A DNA stretch of 44,774 bases, taken from positions 1-44,774 of the forward strand of contig JBMYWH010000019.1 in assembly GCA_049607205.1 (NCBI GenBank), in the 5' to 3' direction. This document shows, piece after piece, positions 9,095 through 17,935 of this stretch. This DNA is from JBELHR01 sp049607205 (GTDB lineage: Bacteria > Bacteroidota > Bacteroidia > Flavobacteriales > Flavobacteriaceae). The number at the start of each line of letters is the position of its first letter. Position 1 is the stretch's first letter. The position numbers and the translations under genes are program-made. Below the pieces are notes generated by a model that was not told where the DNA came from, did no database searches, and saw nothing but the letters and a program-made list of their open reading frames with translations.

Positions 9095-9724
9095 TTATCT
9101 GTCTAATTTAAAGATTAATGCACCTCCTAGATCCCAATGAACTAGAGGAACATAAAAGCTAGCTCCACCTGAAGCTCCACCAGTCCCAACCCAGAAACCT
9201 AAACCGTTAAATTGCATAGGCATAACAAAGTTTGAATAGATTTTGAATCCAATTCTGTCAGAAAAATATTTTTTTGCTCCGACACCAATAACTCCTGAGA
9301 ATAACCAGTCTGATCCATATTTTCCAGCTTTATCAAAATACCTATTGGCACCAAGAGAGGCTTTAACAAAAGGAAGTAAAGTAGGTTGTACCTCAAATTC
9401 TTTAACAGCTCCAAGTTGATAGTATTCAACTCCGATGTCAAAAGATTCAGGTTGTGCCAATCCTCCTGTTCGAACCATTCTTGTATCAACGCGAGTATAA
9501 GAGAATTCTCCTTGAACAAGGTCTCCGACACCAGCACCTAAGGTTACACCGTAAGACATAGCGTCTTTAATATCGTAATCTACATAACTAAATCCGTTGT
9601 AGGCGTTGGCAGTTCCAGAAAAGGTATAACCAACAAAAGGGCTAATTTCTATAGCACCTTGTGCGTTTGCAGTAAAGTGAGTTGACAACAGCCCTAAGAT
9701 ACAGGCAAAAAATAATTTTTTCAT
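9095..9724 (-). CDS. Small outer-membrane beta-barrel-like protein
   Basis: This 209-residue protein has a signal peptide ending around TANAQG. Alternating polar and hydrophobic strands rich in Gly, Tyr, Phe and Ser follow (for example EISPFVGYTFSGTAN and VPLVHWDLGGALIFKLDR). The C-terminal strand ends in an aromatic/hydrophobic pattern typical of outer-membrane barrels. Eight strands would fit the length. It is the first gene of the minus-strand envelope operon, behind a TAGCTTTG -7 box. The exact family and ligand are not recognisable. The barrel assignment rests on composition and signal peptide. Confidence 0.72.
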   Translation of the reverse strand: MKKLFFACILGLLSTHFTANAQGAIEISPFVGYTFSGTANAYNGFSYVDYDIKDAMSYGVTLGAGVGDLVQGEFSYTRVDTRMVRTGGLAQPESFDIGVEYYQLGAVKEFEVQPTLLPFVKASLGANRYFDKAGKYGSDWLFSGVIGVGAKKYFSDRIGFKIYSNFVMPMQFNGLGFWVGTGGASGGASFYVPLVHWDLGGALIFKLDR

Positions 9725-9744
9725 AAATAAAGTGGTTTATAGGA

Positions 9745-9752
9745 CAAAGCTA
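9745..9752 (-). promoter_or_regulatory. -7 promoter box TAGCTTTG of the envelope operon
   Basis: Read on the minus strand this is an exact TAnnTTTG box, the Bacteroidota housekeeping -7 element. It ends 20 bases before the barrel-protein ATG. No clear -33 TTTG was found. Confidence 0.6.
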
Positions 9753-9814
9753 ATCATATTTTTAAAGCTAAGTAAAAGTTAAAAAAAATAAATTAATCCT
9801 TAAAATCTTAATTT

Positions 9815-9842
9815 ATGTTAAAACTTGACTTACATTTAACAT
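9815..9842. promoter_or_regulatory. Inverted repeat ATGTTAAA-N12-TTTAACAT, possible operator
   Basis: Two perfect 8-base arms (9815-9822 and 9835-9842) have centres 20 bases apart, two DNA turns. They flank the TTG proposed as the -33 element of the second efflux operon. The arrangement fits binding of a dimeric repressor, but the region is AT-rich and chance cannot be excluded. Confidence 0.35.
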
Positions 9843-9856
9843 TTAGCGTATTTTCA
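9825..9856 (+). promoter_or_regulatory. Possible promoter of the second efflux operon
   Basis: TTG at 9825-9827, a 21-base spacer, and TATTTTCA at 9849-9856 (one mismatch to TAnnTTTG) lie 23 bases before the adaptor ATG at 9880. Confidence 0.35.
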
Positions 9857-9879
9857 CGCACGAATTTTATCAAGCTATA

Positions 9880-11010
9880 ATGAACAGAAAACTAATTATA
9901 GGACTTTCAGGGGTTGCTTTGATCGTTCTATCAATTGTCATTGCTAAAGTGATGATTGATAATAAACCAGAAAAGCCTGGTTTTGCAAGAGATACTACTA
10001 AGCAAGCCTTTGTAACGACTTATGTTCCTCAAGCCATTTCGGTTGACATTGTGGAAAGTGGGAATTTGATGGCAAAACATAAAGTTGAATTATTTTCAGA
10101 AGTACAAGGAGTCTTAGAACCGAACACAAAGGATTTCCGTGTAGGAGTACCCTTTAAAAAGGGAGAAGTTATCGTTAAGATTAACAGCGATGAGCATCTT
10201 TCTACCCTGAATGCTCAGAAAAGTGTTCTTCAGAATTTAATCGCTTCAATCATGCCTGATATCCGTTTGGATTATCCAGAATCTTACCAGGCTTGGAGTA
10301 CATATTTAAATGATTTTAGTTTAGAAGGGACCGTGGAGGAACTCCCAGAGGCTCAATCGGACAAAGAGAAGTATTTTATTACTGGCCGTAATGTTTATAC
10401 GACCTATTATAATGTGAAGAATTTAGAAGCGCGATTAGAGAAATTCAATTTGCGTGCTCCATATAACGGAATTTTAACCGAAGCTCTAGTAACTACGGGA
10501 ACCTTGATTCGTCCTGGACAGAAAATGGGAGATTTCATTGACCCTAGTGTCTATGAATTAGGTCTATCGATTAATGCTTCCTTAGCTGATGCGTTGGTTT
10601 TAAAAGAAGAAGTGATTTTAGAAGGACTTTCTTCAGGAAAGAGCATCAAAGGACATTTATCTCGAATCAATGCAAAAATTGATGCAAATACCCAAACCTT
10701 ATTGTGTTTTGTTGAAGTGAAAGGAAGTAATTTAAAGGAAGGGATGTTTCTAAGAGCCATTATTCCAGGGAAGCAATACGAAAATGCTTATTTAATTTCC
10801 AGAAAACTATTGGTCAATAATAAGTCTGTTTATATCGTTCAAGATGATGTCTTAGATTTAGTTCCAGTAAACACCTTACATTTTAATGATGATTCTGTGG
10901 TGATTTCTGGTTTAACCAAAGGACAAACTATATTATCCAGATCAATTCCAGGAGCATACCCAGGAATGAAGGTGAGCACTAAATTAGATCCAAATACAGA
11001 CAGGAACTAA
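9880..11010 (+). CDS. RND efflux periplasmic adaptor (second system)
   Basis: This 376-residue HlyD/AcrA-like protein has an N-terminal membrane anchor (about 4-24). It has split lipoyl motifs (VGVPFKKGEVIVKINSDEH near 86-104 and FNLRAPYNGILTEALVTTGTLIRPGQ near 190-215) with a helical insert between them. A beta-barrel domain and a C-terminal part with VVISGLTKGQTILSRSIPGAYPGMKV follow. There is no lipobox cysteine, unlike the adaptor of the first system. Its stop overlaps the permease ATG by one base (TAATG). It should bridge the permease and the TolC-type channel encoded two genes downstream. Confidence 0.92.
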   Translation: MNRKLIIGLSGVALIVLSIVIAKVMIDNKPEKPGFARDTTKQAFVTTYVPQAISVDIVESGNLMAKHKVELFSEVQGVLEPNTKDFRVGVPFKKGEVIVKINSDEHLSTLNAQKSVLQNLIASIMPDIRLDYPESYQAWSTYLNDFSLEGTVEELPEAQSDKEKYFITGRNVYTTYYNVKNLEARLEKFNLRAPYNGILTEALVTTGTLIRPGQKMGDFIDPSVYELGLSINASLADALVLKEEVILEGLSSGKSIKGHLSRINAKIDANTQTLLCFVEVKGSNLKEGMFLRAIIPGKQYENAYLISRKLLVNNKSVYIVQDDVLDLVPVNTLHFNDDSVVISGLTKGQTILSRSIPGAYPGMKVSTKLDPNTDRN

Positions 11011-14000
11011 TGAGAAAAGTTATTTCGTATTTCATTAAATACCCGGTGGCGGTGAATGTCATTATCATTGGGTTATTTTTATTGGGAATCCTAGGGTTCG
11101 TCAATATGAGATCTTCCTTTTTTCCTCTGACGGATTCAAGGATTATCAATATCAATGTAGCTTATCCAGGTTCTTCTCCTCAAGAGATGGAAGAAGGGGT
11201 AGTGCTCAAAATTGAAGAAAACCTCAAAGGCCTTGTAGGTGTTGAGCGTGTAACCTCTGTTTCTCGAGAGAATTCCGGAGCGATTACCGTTGAAGTACTT
11301 AAAGGTTACGATGTGAATATCGTTTTGGCGGATGTGAAAAACGCCGTGGATCGCGTTCCCAATTACCCCACAGGTATGGAACCTCCGGTGGTGTCTAAGG
11401 TCGAAAGTATCCTCGAGACCGTAAGTTTTGTAGTCACAGGCCCTCAAGTGAGTTTAAAGGCTTTGAAGAAGATTGCTAGAGATATAGAGAGTGATTTGCG
11501 TCGTATGGATGGAATCTCTCAGATCAATGTCACTGGTTTTCCAGAGGAAGAGATCGAAATTGCTGTAAGAGAGAATGATTTAAGAGCCTATAATGTTAAT
11601 TTCACTCAGATTGCCCAAGCCGTTTCTCAATCCAATATCTTAACCACAGGAGGATCTATTAAAACGGACGCAGAAGAATATTTGATTCGTGCTCGAAATA
11701 GATCTTATTATGGAGATGAATTAGATGATTTAGTAGTCAAAGCTGAGCCTAATGGGCGTGTAGTTCGTCTCAAGGACGTTGCTAATGTTCGCGATCGATG
11801 GAATGAATCACCGAATAAGGCTTATTATAATGGAGAATTATCCGTTAGAGTTCAAGTCAATAATACCAATAGTGAAGATTTACTTTCTTCTGCAGAGCAG
11901 ATTAAAGCTTATATCAAGGAGTTTAATGAAGCTAATGATCGCGTTCAAATCGCGATTACCCGGGATTCTTCTATAACGTTAGAACAAAGAACACAGCTCT
12001 TGTTTAAGAATGCTTGGCAAGGAATGTTGTTGGTTCTTTTATTTTTATCCTTATTTCTAAGACCACGTTTAGCGTTTTGGGTAGCTGCTGGTCTTCCAGT
12101 TGCCTTTATGGGGATGTTTATGTTAGCCGACTTATTTGACGTGACCATAAACGTACTGTCGTTATTCGGGATGATTATTGTGATTGGAATTCTGGTAGAT
12201 GATGGAATTGTGATTTCTGAGAATATTTATCATCATTATGAAAAAGGGAAAAACCCAATTAGAGCCGCTATTGACGGTACCATGGAAGTGGTTCCTCCAA
12301 TTATTTCGGCAATTACCACAACGGTACTGGCCTTTTCTATCTTTTTCTTCTTAGATGCTCGAATTGGAGAGTTTTTCTCTGAAGTTGCGACTGTAGTAAC
12401 TATTACCCTTGCAATTTCCTTGATTGAAGCCTTGATTATTTTACCTGCTCACGTGGCACACTCTAAGGCCTTAGACCGCAAGCAAAAGGTCTATGCCATC
12501 AATAGATATGCAGAAGCTGCGATGGACTATATGAGAGATCGCTTATACGCACCCGTATTGAGTTTGTTTGTGAAAAATAGATTCTTTGCCTTAATGGTTC
12601 CATTGGCATTTTTGATCCTGACCATAGGAGCTATTGGAGGAGGACTCATTAGAATTACTTTCTTCCCATCTATAGCCTCAGACCGTGTCTCTATTAATTT
12701 AACCATGCCTCAGGGTACTAATGAAAAAATTACCGATTCTATCATTACTTCTATAGAAACAATTGCTTGGGAAGTAGGTGAGGAGTACAATTTAAAGCAG
12801 GAAGGAGATGATCCTGTCATAGATAATATTATTCGTAGAATAGGACCGGGGACTTCTACTGCAAGTCTTTCAATCAACCTTTTACCAGGTGAATTAAGGT
12901 CTTTTTCTGCTAGAGAGATCAATAATGCTATCCGCGATCGTGTAGGACCAGTGTATGGTGTGGAAAGTTTAACCTTTGGATCAGGAGGTAACTTCGGAGG
13001 TTCACCTGTTTCAGTTTCTTTAGTGGGTAATAATGTGAAAGAACTAAAGCTTGCAAAAGAGGCTTTAAAGTCAGAATTGGCAAAAAACCCAGAATTAAAA
13101 GACATCACAGATACTGATCCTCAAGGGATTAAGGAAATAAAAATCAATCTTAAAGAAAATGCCTATTTACTAGGTTTTAACCTTTCAAACATCATGTCCC
13201 AGGTGAGAAGTGGATTCTTCGGACTTCAGGTTCAACGTTTTCAAAGGGGACAAGATGAGATCAAAGTTTGGGTTCGTTATGAGCGTGAGGAGCGAACTTC
13301 TTTGAAAAACCTAGATGATATGCGTCTTGTGAGCCCTAATGGAACTCGAGTAGCTTTTTCTGAGATCGCCAATTACGAAATCGAACGAGGAGAGATCGCC
13401 ATCAACCATATTGAAGGTCAGCGTGAAATACGAATTGATGCGGATATTAAGGATGATAAAAAGACCAGTGCTACGGATGTAAATGCCGAGATTAAGAATG
13501 TTATTATGCCTGAAATCACCAAGTTGTATCCTACAGTTTCTGCCCTATTTGAGGGCCAAAACCGTGAGACAGAGAAAATGACTAAGTCCATAGGGGTTCC
13601 AGGAACTGTTATCCTTTTACTGATTTTTATCGTGATCGTATTTACCTTTAGATCTTTCTCTCAACCTATATTATTGATTTTGATGGTGCCTTTGAGTATC
13701 ATCGGTGTAGCGTGGGGACATTATTTCCATAACTTCCCTATAAATATGCTTTCTCTATTAGGAATTATTGCGCTTGTAGGGATCATGGTGAATGATGGTT
13801 TGGTATTGATCAGTAAGTTCAACCTCTATCTAAAGGATGGAATGAAATTCGATGAAGCCCTTATCGCTGCAGGAAAATCTCGTTTTAGAGCAATCTTCTT
13901 AACTACTATTACAACAGTAGCAGGACTGGCCCCTTTGATTTTTGAAACTTCTCGTCAAGCTCAATTTTTGATTCCTATGGCCATTTCTATTGCCTATGGA

Positions 14001-14171
14001 ATTATGATTGCAACCCTTTTAACCTTGCTAACTTTACCGGTACTTCTTTCCTTAGTAAATGAAGGTAAGGTTCTTATAAAATGGTTCTGGACCGGTGTGA
14101 AACCATCTAAAGAATCTGTGGAGAGTGCGATAAAGGAAATGAAATATGAACAAGAAAGCATTGAAGAATAA
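11010..14171 (+). CDS. RND efflux permease (second system)
   Basis: The 1053-residue protein has the RND duplicated 6+6 helix layout: TM1 at about 10-30, the TM2-6 block at about 333-480, TM7 near 530 and TM8-12 at about 870-1030. The TM4 relay carries the double aspartate (Asp397-Asp398 in GILVDDGIVISENI). TM10 reads GIMVNDGLVLISK, so the AcrB lysine is replaced by Asn followed by Asp. The protein ends in a charged tail. It is in the middle of an adaptor-permease-TolC operon with a 1-base overlap upstream and a 2-base gap downstream. Proton-driven export is expected; the substrate is unknown. Confidence 0.94.
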   Translation: MRKVISYFIKYPVAVNVIIIGLFLLGILGFVNMRSSFFPLTDSRIININVAYPGSSPQEMEEGVVLKIEENLKGLVGVERVTSVSRENSGAITVEVLKGYDVNIVLADVKNAVDRVPNYPTGMEPPVVSKVESILETVSFVVTGPQVSLKALKKIARDIESDLRRMDGISQINVTGFPEEEIEIAVRENDLRAYNVNFTQIAQAVSQSNILTTGGSIKTDAEEYLIRARNRSYYGDELDDLVVKAEPNGRVVRLKDVANVRDRWNESPNKAYYNGELSVRVQVNNTNSEDLLSSAEQIKAYIKEFNEANDRVQIAITRDSSITLEQRTQLLFKNAWQGMLLVLLFLSLFLRPRLAFWVAAGLPVAFMGMFMLADLFDVTINVLSLFGMIIVIGILVDDGIVISENIYHHYEKGKNPIRAAIDGTMEVVPPIISAITTTVLAFSIFFFLDARIGEFFSEVATVVTITLAISLIEALIILPAHVAHSKALDRKQKVYAINRYAEAAMDYMRDRLYAPVLSLFVKNRFFALMVPLAFLILTIGAIGGGLIRITFFPSIASDRVSINLTMPQGTNEKITDSIITSIETIAWEVGEEYNLKQEGDDPVIDNIIRRIGPGTSTASLSINLLPGELRSFSAREINNAIRDRVGPVYGVESLTFGSGGNFGGSPVSVSLVGNNVKELKLAKEALKSELAKNPELKDITDTDPQGIKEIKINLKENAYLLGFNLSNIMSQVRSGFFGLQVQRFQRGQDEIKVWVRYEREERTSLKNLDDMRLVSPNGTRVAFSEIANYEIERGEIAINHIEGQREIRIDADIKDDKKTSATDVNAEIKNVIMPEITKLYPTVSALFEGQNRETEKMTKSIGVPGTVILLLIFIVIVFTFRSFSQPILLILMVPLSIIGVAWGHYFHNFPINMLSLLGIIALVGIMVNDGLVLISKFNLYLKDGMKFDEALIAAGKSRFRAIFLTTITTVAGLAPLIFETSRQAQFLIPMAISIAYGIMIATLLTLLTLPVLLSLVNEGKVLIKWFWTGVKPSKESVESAIKEMKYEQESIEE

Positions 14172-14173
14172 TT

Positions 14174-15442
14174 ATGAGACCTAATATATTTATTTACAGT
14201 TGTTTAGCTTTTTTGAGCTCTTTTATAGCTCAAGGTCAAACTTTGAGTAAACAAGAAGCCTTAAACTTGACTTTAGAGAACAACTATGACATTATTATAT
14301 CTAGAAATACGGTAGAACAAGCCGATAATTCTCAAAGCGTTTTAAACAGTGGATACTTACCTTCAGTGACGGCTTCAGGTCGTGAAACCTATAACTATGC
14401 TAAGGATAGAACAGGAAGTATTTCCAACGTTTCCTTAGGTATTAATTATGTCTTGTTTAATGGGCTGAATAGAAAAAACACCTTTAAGCGTCTTAAAGAG
14501 GCTTATAACGTAAGTGAAACGGCGGCAAGACAAATTGTTGAAAATACCATCTTGACCTTGTTTACCGCTTATTATGAGGTAGCTCGTTTAGAAGAGAATG
14601 AAAGAAATCAATCACAAGCACTTAAGATTTCTAAAGATCGATTGTTGCGTGCTGAATATGGATTTGATTTTGGTCAGCAAACCAAATTGGATGTATTAAA
14701 TGCGGAAGTTGATGTCAACAATGACAGTATAAACTATCTCGAAATTACCCGTCAATTGGCCAATGCTAAAAGGGATCTAAATGTAATTATAGGTAGGGAA
14801 GTGGACATAGAAGTTAAAGCGGATACTTCGGTATTATACTTAAAAGACTTACGTTTAGACTCTTTGATGGTACAAGCAAAAAGATCCAATACGGGACTCT
14901 TACAAGCTGAATCTCAAATTAAATTGGGAAATTATGACGTGAAGATCAATCAATCGGGATGGATGCCAACGGTATCTTTGACTAGTTCTTATGCTTGGAG
15001 TCAGTCGAGTTTTCAGAACATTCCTAACCAGGTGATCGGAGGACTTAATGCGGGTGTGAATTTAAGTTGGAACATCTTTGATGGTGGTAGGACTAGCACT
15101 AACGTTCAAAATGCAAGAATTTCTGTAGAAACAGCAAAAGTTCAGAAAATGCAAGTTGAAGAACAATTAAGGCGAGATGTGTATAATGCTTGGGAGACCT
15201 ATCAAAACTTAATGTTTACCTATCAAGTTCAGCAAAAAAATGTTGAAACCAACTTGAGAAATTTCCAAAGGACTAATGAAGGATACAAACTTGGACAAAT
15301 TAGTTCTATTGACTTTAGATTGGCTCAAGTGAATTTATTAAACGCCACTTTAGCACTTTCTGGAGCAAAATATAATGCAAAAAATGCAGAATTGAGGCTT
15401 TTACAACTTTCAGGTCTATTGATTGATAATACTGTTTTCTAG
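14174..15442 (+). CDS. TolC-family outer-membrane efflux channel (second system)
   Basis: This full-length 422-residue OEP-family protein has a signal peptide ending at about GQT. Two OEP repeats follow, with long heptad helices, for example TKLDVLNAEVDVNNDSINYLEITRQLANAKRDLN in the first half and QISSIDFRLAQVNLLNATLALSGAKYNAKNAELRLLQLSGLL at the end. The NLSWNIFDGGRT segment is a typical strand before the second helical hairpin. It starts 2 bases after the permease stop, completing the second pump. The gene after it is an ABC1 kinase, 34 bases away and probably a separate function. Confidence 0.93.
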   Translation: MRPNIFIYSCLAFLSSFIAQGQTLSKQEALNLTLENNYDIIISRNTVEQADNSQSVLNSGYLPSVTASGRETYNYAKDRTGSISNVSLGINYVLFNGLNRKNTFKRLKEAYNVSETAARQIVENTILTLFTAYYEVARLEENERNQSQALKISKDRLLRAEYGFDFGQQTKLDVLNAEVDVNNDSINYLEITRQLANAKRDLNVIIGREVDIEVKADTSVLYLKDLRLDSLMVQAKRSNTGLLQAESQIKLGNYDVKINQSGWMPTVSLTSSYAWSQSSFQNIPNQVIGGLNAGVNLSWNIFDGGRTSTNVQNARISVETAKVQKMQVEEQLRRDVYNAWETYQNLMFTYQVQQKNVETNLRNFQRTNEGYKLGQISSIDFRLAQVNLLNATLALSGAKYNAKNAELRLLQLSGLLIDNTVF

Positions 15443-15476
15443 ATTTTTATCCGTAAATTAGGGTAAAACAAGAAAA

Positions 15477-17090
15477 GTGGTACATAAAAAGTCTAGACTC
15501 AACGAAATTATAGGTGTTTTAGCCAAATATGGCCTTGTTCAAGGCTTAAATATTGATCGCGTTGCGTGGATTAATAAGGAGCTAAAAAAACATAAAAAAC
15601 CTTATGAGTTTAGCACAGAACCTAAAAATGTTAGGATTCGACTGGCTTTAAATGAGTTGGGAACTACATTTATTAAACTAGGGCAAACCCTCTCTACTAG
15701 AGAAGATCTAGTAGGGAAGGACCTGGCCCAGGAACTTAGCAAATTACAAAGTAACACAACACCTGATTCTGAAGACTATATTAATCAAATAGTCAATCAA
15801 GAGCATTTAAGAGAGGAGTTACTTGATTTTGATCCTAAACCTATAGCTTCTGCTTCGGTTGGTCAAGTACATAATGCTCAATTGGAAGATAGCTCTGAGG
15901 TGGTGGTCAAAATTAGACATCAAGGGGTTAAGGAGCGGGTAATGGCTGATTTGAATATTCTAGAAAAATTAGTCAATGCCGGTATGAAAGTAGTGCCAGC
16001 CTTTAAGACTTATAACGCTAAGGATTTACTTTTTGATTTTAGAAAAACCCTACTCAATGAACTTAACTTCAAGAAAGAACTTTCTAATTTAGAGAGATTT
16101 GGGGACTATTTTGAGAAAAATTCCAAGATACATTTTCCAATTGCTTATCGTAATATCAGTTCTGAGGACATTCTTGTCATGTCCAAGTTGGACGGAATTT
16201 CAGTAGGGGACCCTGAGGTCCAAAAACTTTCTGAAGACGTACGCAAAAAACTAGCTTTAGATGGAGCAAACATGTATTTAGACATGATCTTCAAATACAA
16301 TTTTTATCATGCTGACCCTCATCCAGGTAATATTTTTATAATGCTTGATCAAAGTCTAGGAATTCTAGACTGCGGTATGGTGGGAAGATTGGATGCAAAA
16401 GTTAAGCGCCTGATTGAGTCCATGATCTTCGGTCTTCTAAACGAGGATATTACGGCGATAAAAGAAGCAATCTTGGAGCTGGGAACCATACCTGAAGAGG
16501 TGAATAGAAAAGATTTAGATCGGGATATAGAGGCTTTTATAGAAGATTTCCTTCAAGTTAGCGTCAAGGATTTCAAGCTAAGTGAATGTGTAGACCAGGG
16601 AAATCAATTGATTCATAAATATAAAATAAGCTTGCCCAGCAATGTCACTATGCTCTTGAGAGTTTTAGTCATGTTAGAGGGAACTTCTACCTTGTTATAT
16701 GCCGATTTCAACATCATAGAACTTCTTAAATCCTATCAGCCAAAAATGATTTGGCAACAAATGAAACCCTCTGCATTAAAGAAGAGTTTCAGAAAAAAAA
16801 TGATGGAGTGGAAAGAAATTTCTGATTTACTTCCTGAAGTGGCAAAAAATGTGCTCAAAGCGGTCAATAAAAAGGAAATGGTTGTCAAATTAGAGCATGA
16901 GAACTTAAACGAAGTTGCGGAATTAGTGGTATTAGGAATTGTCACAGGATCCTTGATTATAGGAGGGTCTATGATGATAAGTAGCCGTATTGCACCACTG
17001 ATTTGGGATTTTTCGGGACTTGGACTTTTACTATTTTTAGTAGGAGCTTTCTTAATGTATAGATTATATAGAAAAATTAGGAAGAAATGA
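15477..17090 (+). CDS. ABC1/AarF/UbiB-family kinase-like protein with C-terminal membrane helices
   Basis: This is a 537-residue ABC1-fold protein. The family hallmarks are present: KLGQ (67-70), the Ala-rich ASASVGQ loop (124-130), Lys145 in VVVKI, Glu195 in NELNF, HADPHPGN (278-285) and a DFG-like LDCG (Asp298). Two hydrophobic helices (about 480-500 and 512-532) anchor it in the membrane. The start is GTG; an in-frame TAG at 15459 limits the choice, and the next residues (RLNEIIGVLAKYGL) match the usual family N-terminus. Family members support ubiquinone or other isoprenoid-lipid metabolism. Bacteroidota use menaquinone, so the target is open. Its stop overlaps the next gene by 4 bases (ATGA), implying translational coupling. 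Confidence 0.9.
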   Translation: MVHKKSRLNEIIGVLAKYGLVQGLNIDRVAWINKELKKHKKPYEFSTEPKNVRIRLALNELGTTFIKLGQTLSTREDLVGKDLAQELSKLQSNTTPDSEDYINQIVNQEHLREELLDFDPKPIASASVGQVHNAQLEDSSEVVVKIRHQGVKERVMADLNILEKLVNAGMKVVPAFKTYNAKDLLFDFRKTLLNELNFKKELSNLERFGDYFEKNSKIHFPIAYRNISSEDILVMSKLDGISVGDPEVQKLSEDVRKKLALDGANMYLDMIFKYNFYHADPHPGNIFIMLDQSLGILDCGMVGRLDAKVKRLIESMIFGLLNEDITAIKEAILELGTIPEEVNRKDLDRDIEAFIEDFLQVSVKDFKLSECVDQGNQLIHKYKISLPSNVTMLLRVLVMLEGTSTLLYADFNIIELLKSYQPKMIWQQMKPSALKKSFRKKMMEWKEISDLLPEVAKNVLKAVNKKEMVVKLEHENLNEVAELVVLGIVTGSLIIGGSMMISSRIAPLIWDFSGLGLLLFLVGAFLMYRLYRKIRKK

Positions 17091-17782
17091 ATGCTCAAGG
17101 AAAATTTTTAATTGTTGGCGGTAGCCAAGGAATAGGTTTAGAACTTGTAAACCGATTATCGCAGAACAATGAAGTTATAGTACTTTCACGAACGGCATCT
17201 GATCAATGGAAAAACTCAAATATTGAACATCACTTTTATGATGTACTCGATGCCATGACTGAAGGTCCGGAAATACAAGGTTTAAAAGGCCTAGTATATT
17301 GCCCAGGATCTATAAATCTTAAACCATTTACATCCTTGTCTATGGAAGATTTTAAAAATGATATGGAACTGAATTTTTATGGTTTCCTGAAGGTTTTACA
17401 ACAATATGTGCCTCATATTCAAACAGGAGGATCTGTCTTAGGTTTTAGTACCGTGGCTACTAAACAAGGGATGCCATTTCATTCAAGTATTGCCGCGTCT
17501 AAATCAGCAGTAAATGGTTTAATTAAAACTTTAGCTTCAGAATATGCTTCCAAGATCCGCTTTAATGCAATTGCGCCAACTTTGACTGAAACAGGTTTGG
17601 CTCAGAAACTATTAAGAAATGAACGCATGGTTGAAAAGATGCAAGAGAGACATCCCTTAAAACGAATCTGTCATCCAGATGAGATTGCTGCGCTGGCAGA
17701 ATTTTTACTTTCTGAGAATGCCGCAGGAATTTCCGGGCAAATTATTGACGTGGATAACGGAATCTTGCATATGAAACTTTAA
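17087..17782 (+). CDS. Short-chain dehydrogenase/reductase-like protein lacking catalytic Tyr
   Basis: The 231-residue protein has an SDR Rossmann fold with the nucleotide motif GGSQGIG (11-17), YCPG (71-74) at the NNAG position and Asn96. A serine in FSTVAT (Ser121) and a lysine in ASK (Lys139) are in the catalytic positions. The tyrosine of YxxxK, which should be residue 135, is isoleucine (HSSIAASK). The C-terminal ISGQIIDVDNGI is the usual SDR end, so the fold is complete. It overlaps the ABC1 kinase gene by 4 bases. It may be a non-canonical reductase or a cofactor-binding pseudoenzyme. Substrate unknown. Confidence 0.88.
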   Translation: MNAQGKFLIVGGSQGIGLELVNRLSQNNEVIVLSRTASDQWKNSNIEHHFYDVLDAMTEGPEIQGLKGLVYCPGSINLKPFTSLSMEDFKNDMELNFYGFLKVLQQYVPHIQTGGSVLGFSTVATKQGMPFHSSIAASKSAVNGLIKTLASEYASKIRFNAIAPTLTETGLAQKLLRNERMVEKMQERHPLKRICHPDEIAALAEFLLSENAAGISGQIIDVDNGILHMKL

Positions 17783-17935
17783 TTTGTTTTTTGCTCAGAA
17801 CGTATCATTGTGTGTAAATTAAATTCTGAGCGATTCTCAGCGATTGCAAGAAATCATATCAACTGTCTCATAATTTATATTATGTTAAATAGAATTTTGT
17901 TGCGATCATCACTGAATACAGAATCACTTCTACTT

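Noticed and set aside
17824..17842. CTGAG-CGATT-CTCAG hairpin between the SDR and E1 genes
   Set aside because: Only 5 base pairs and no T-run on either strand, so not a credible terminator.
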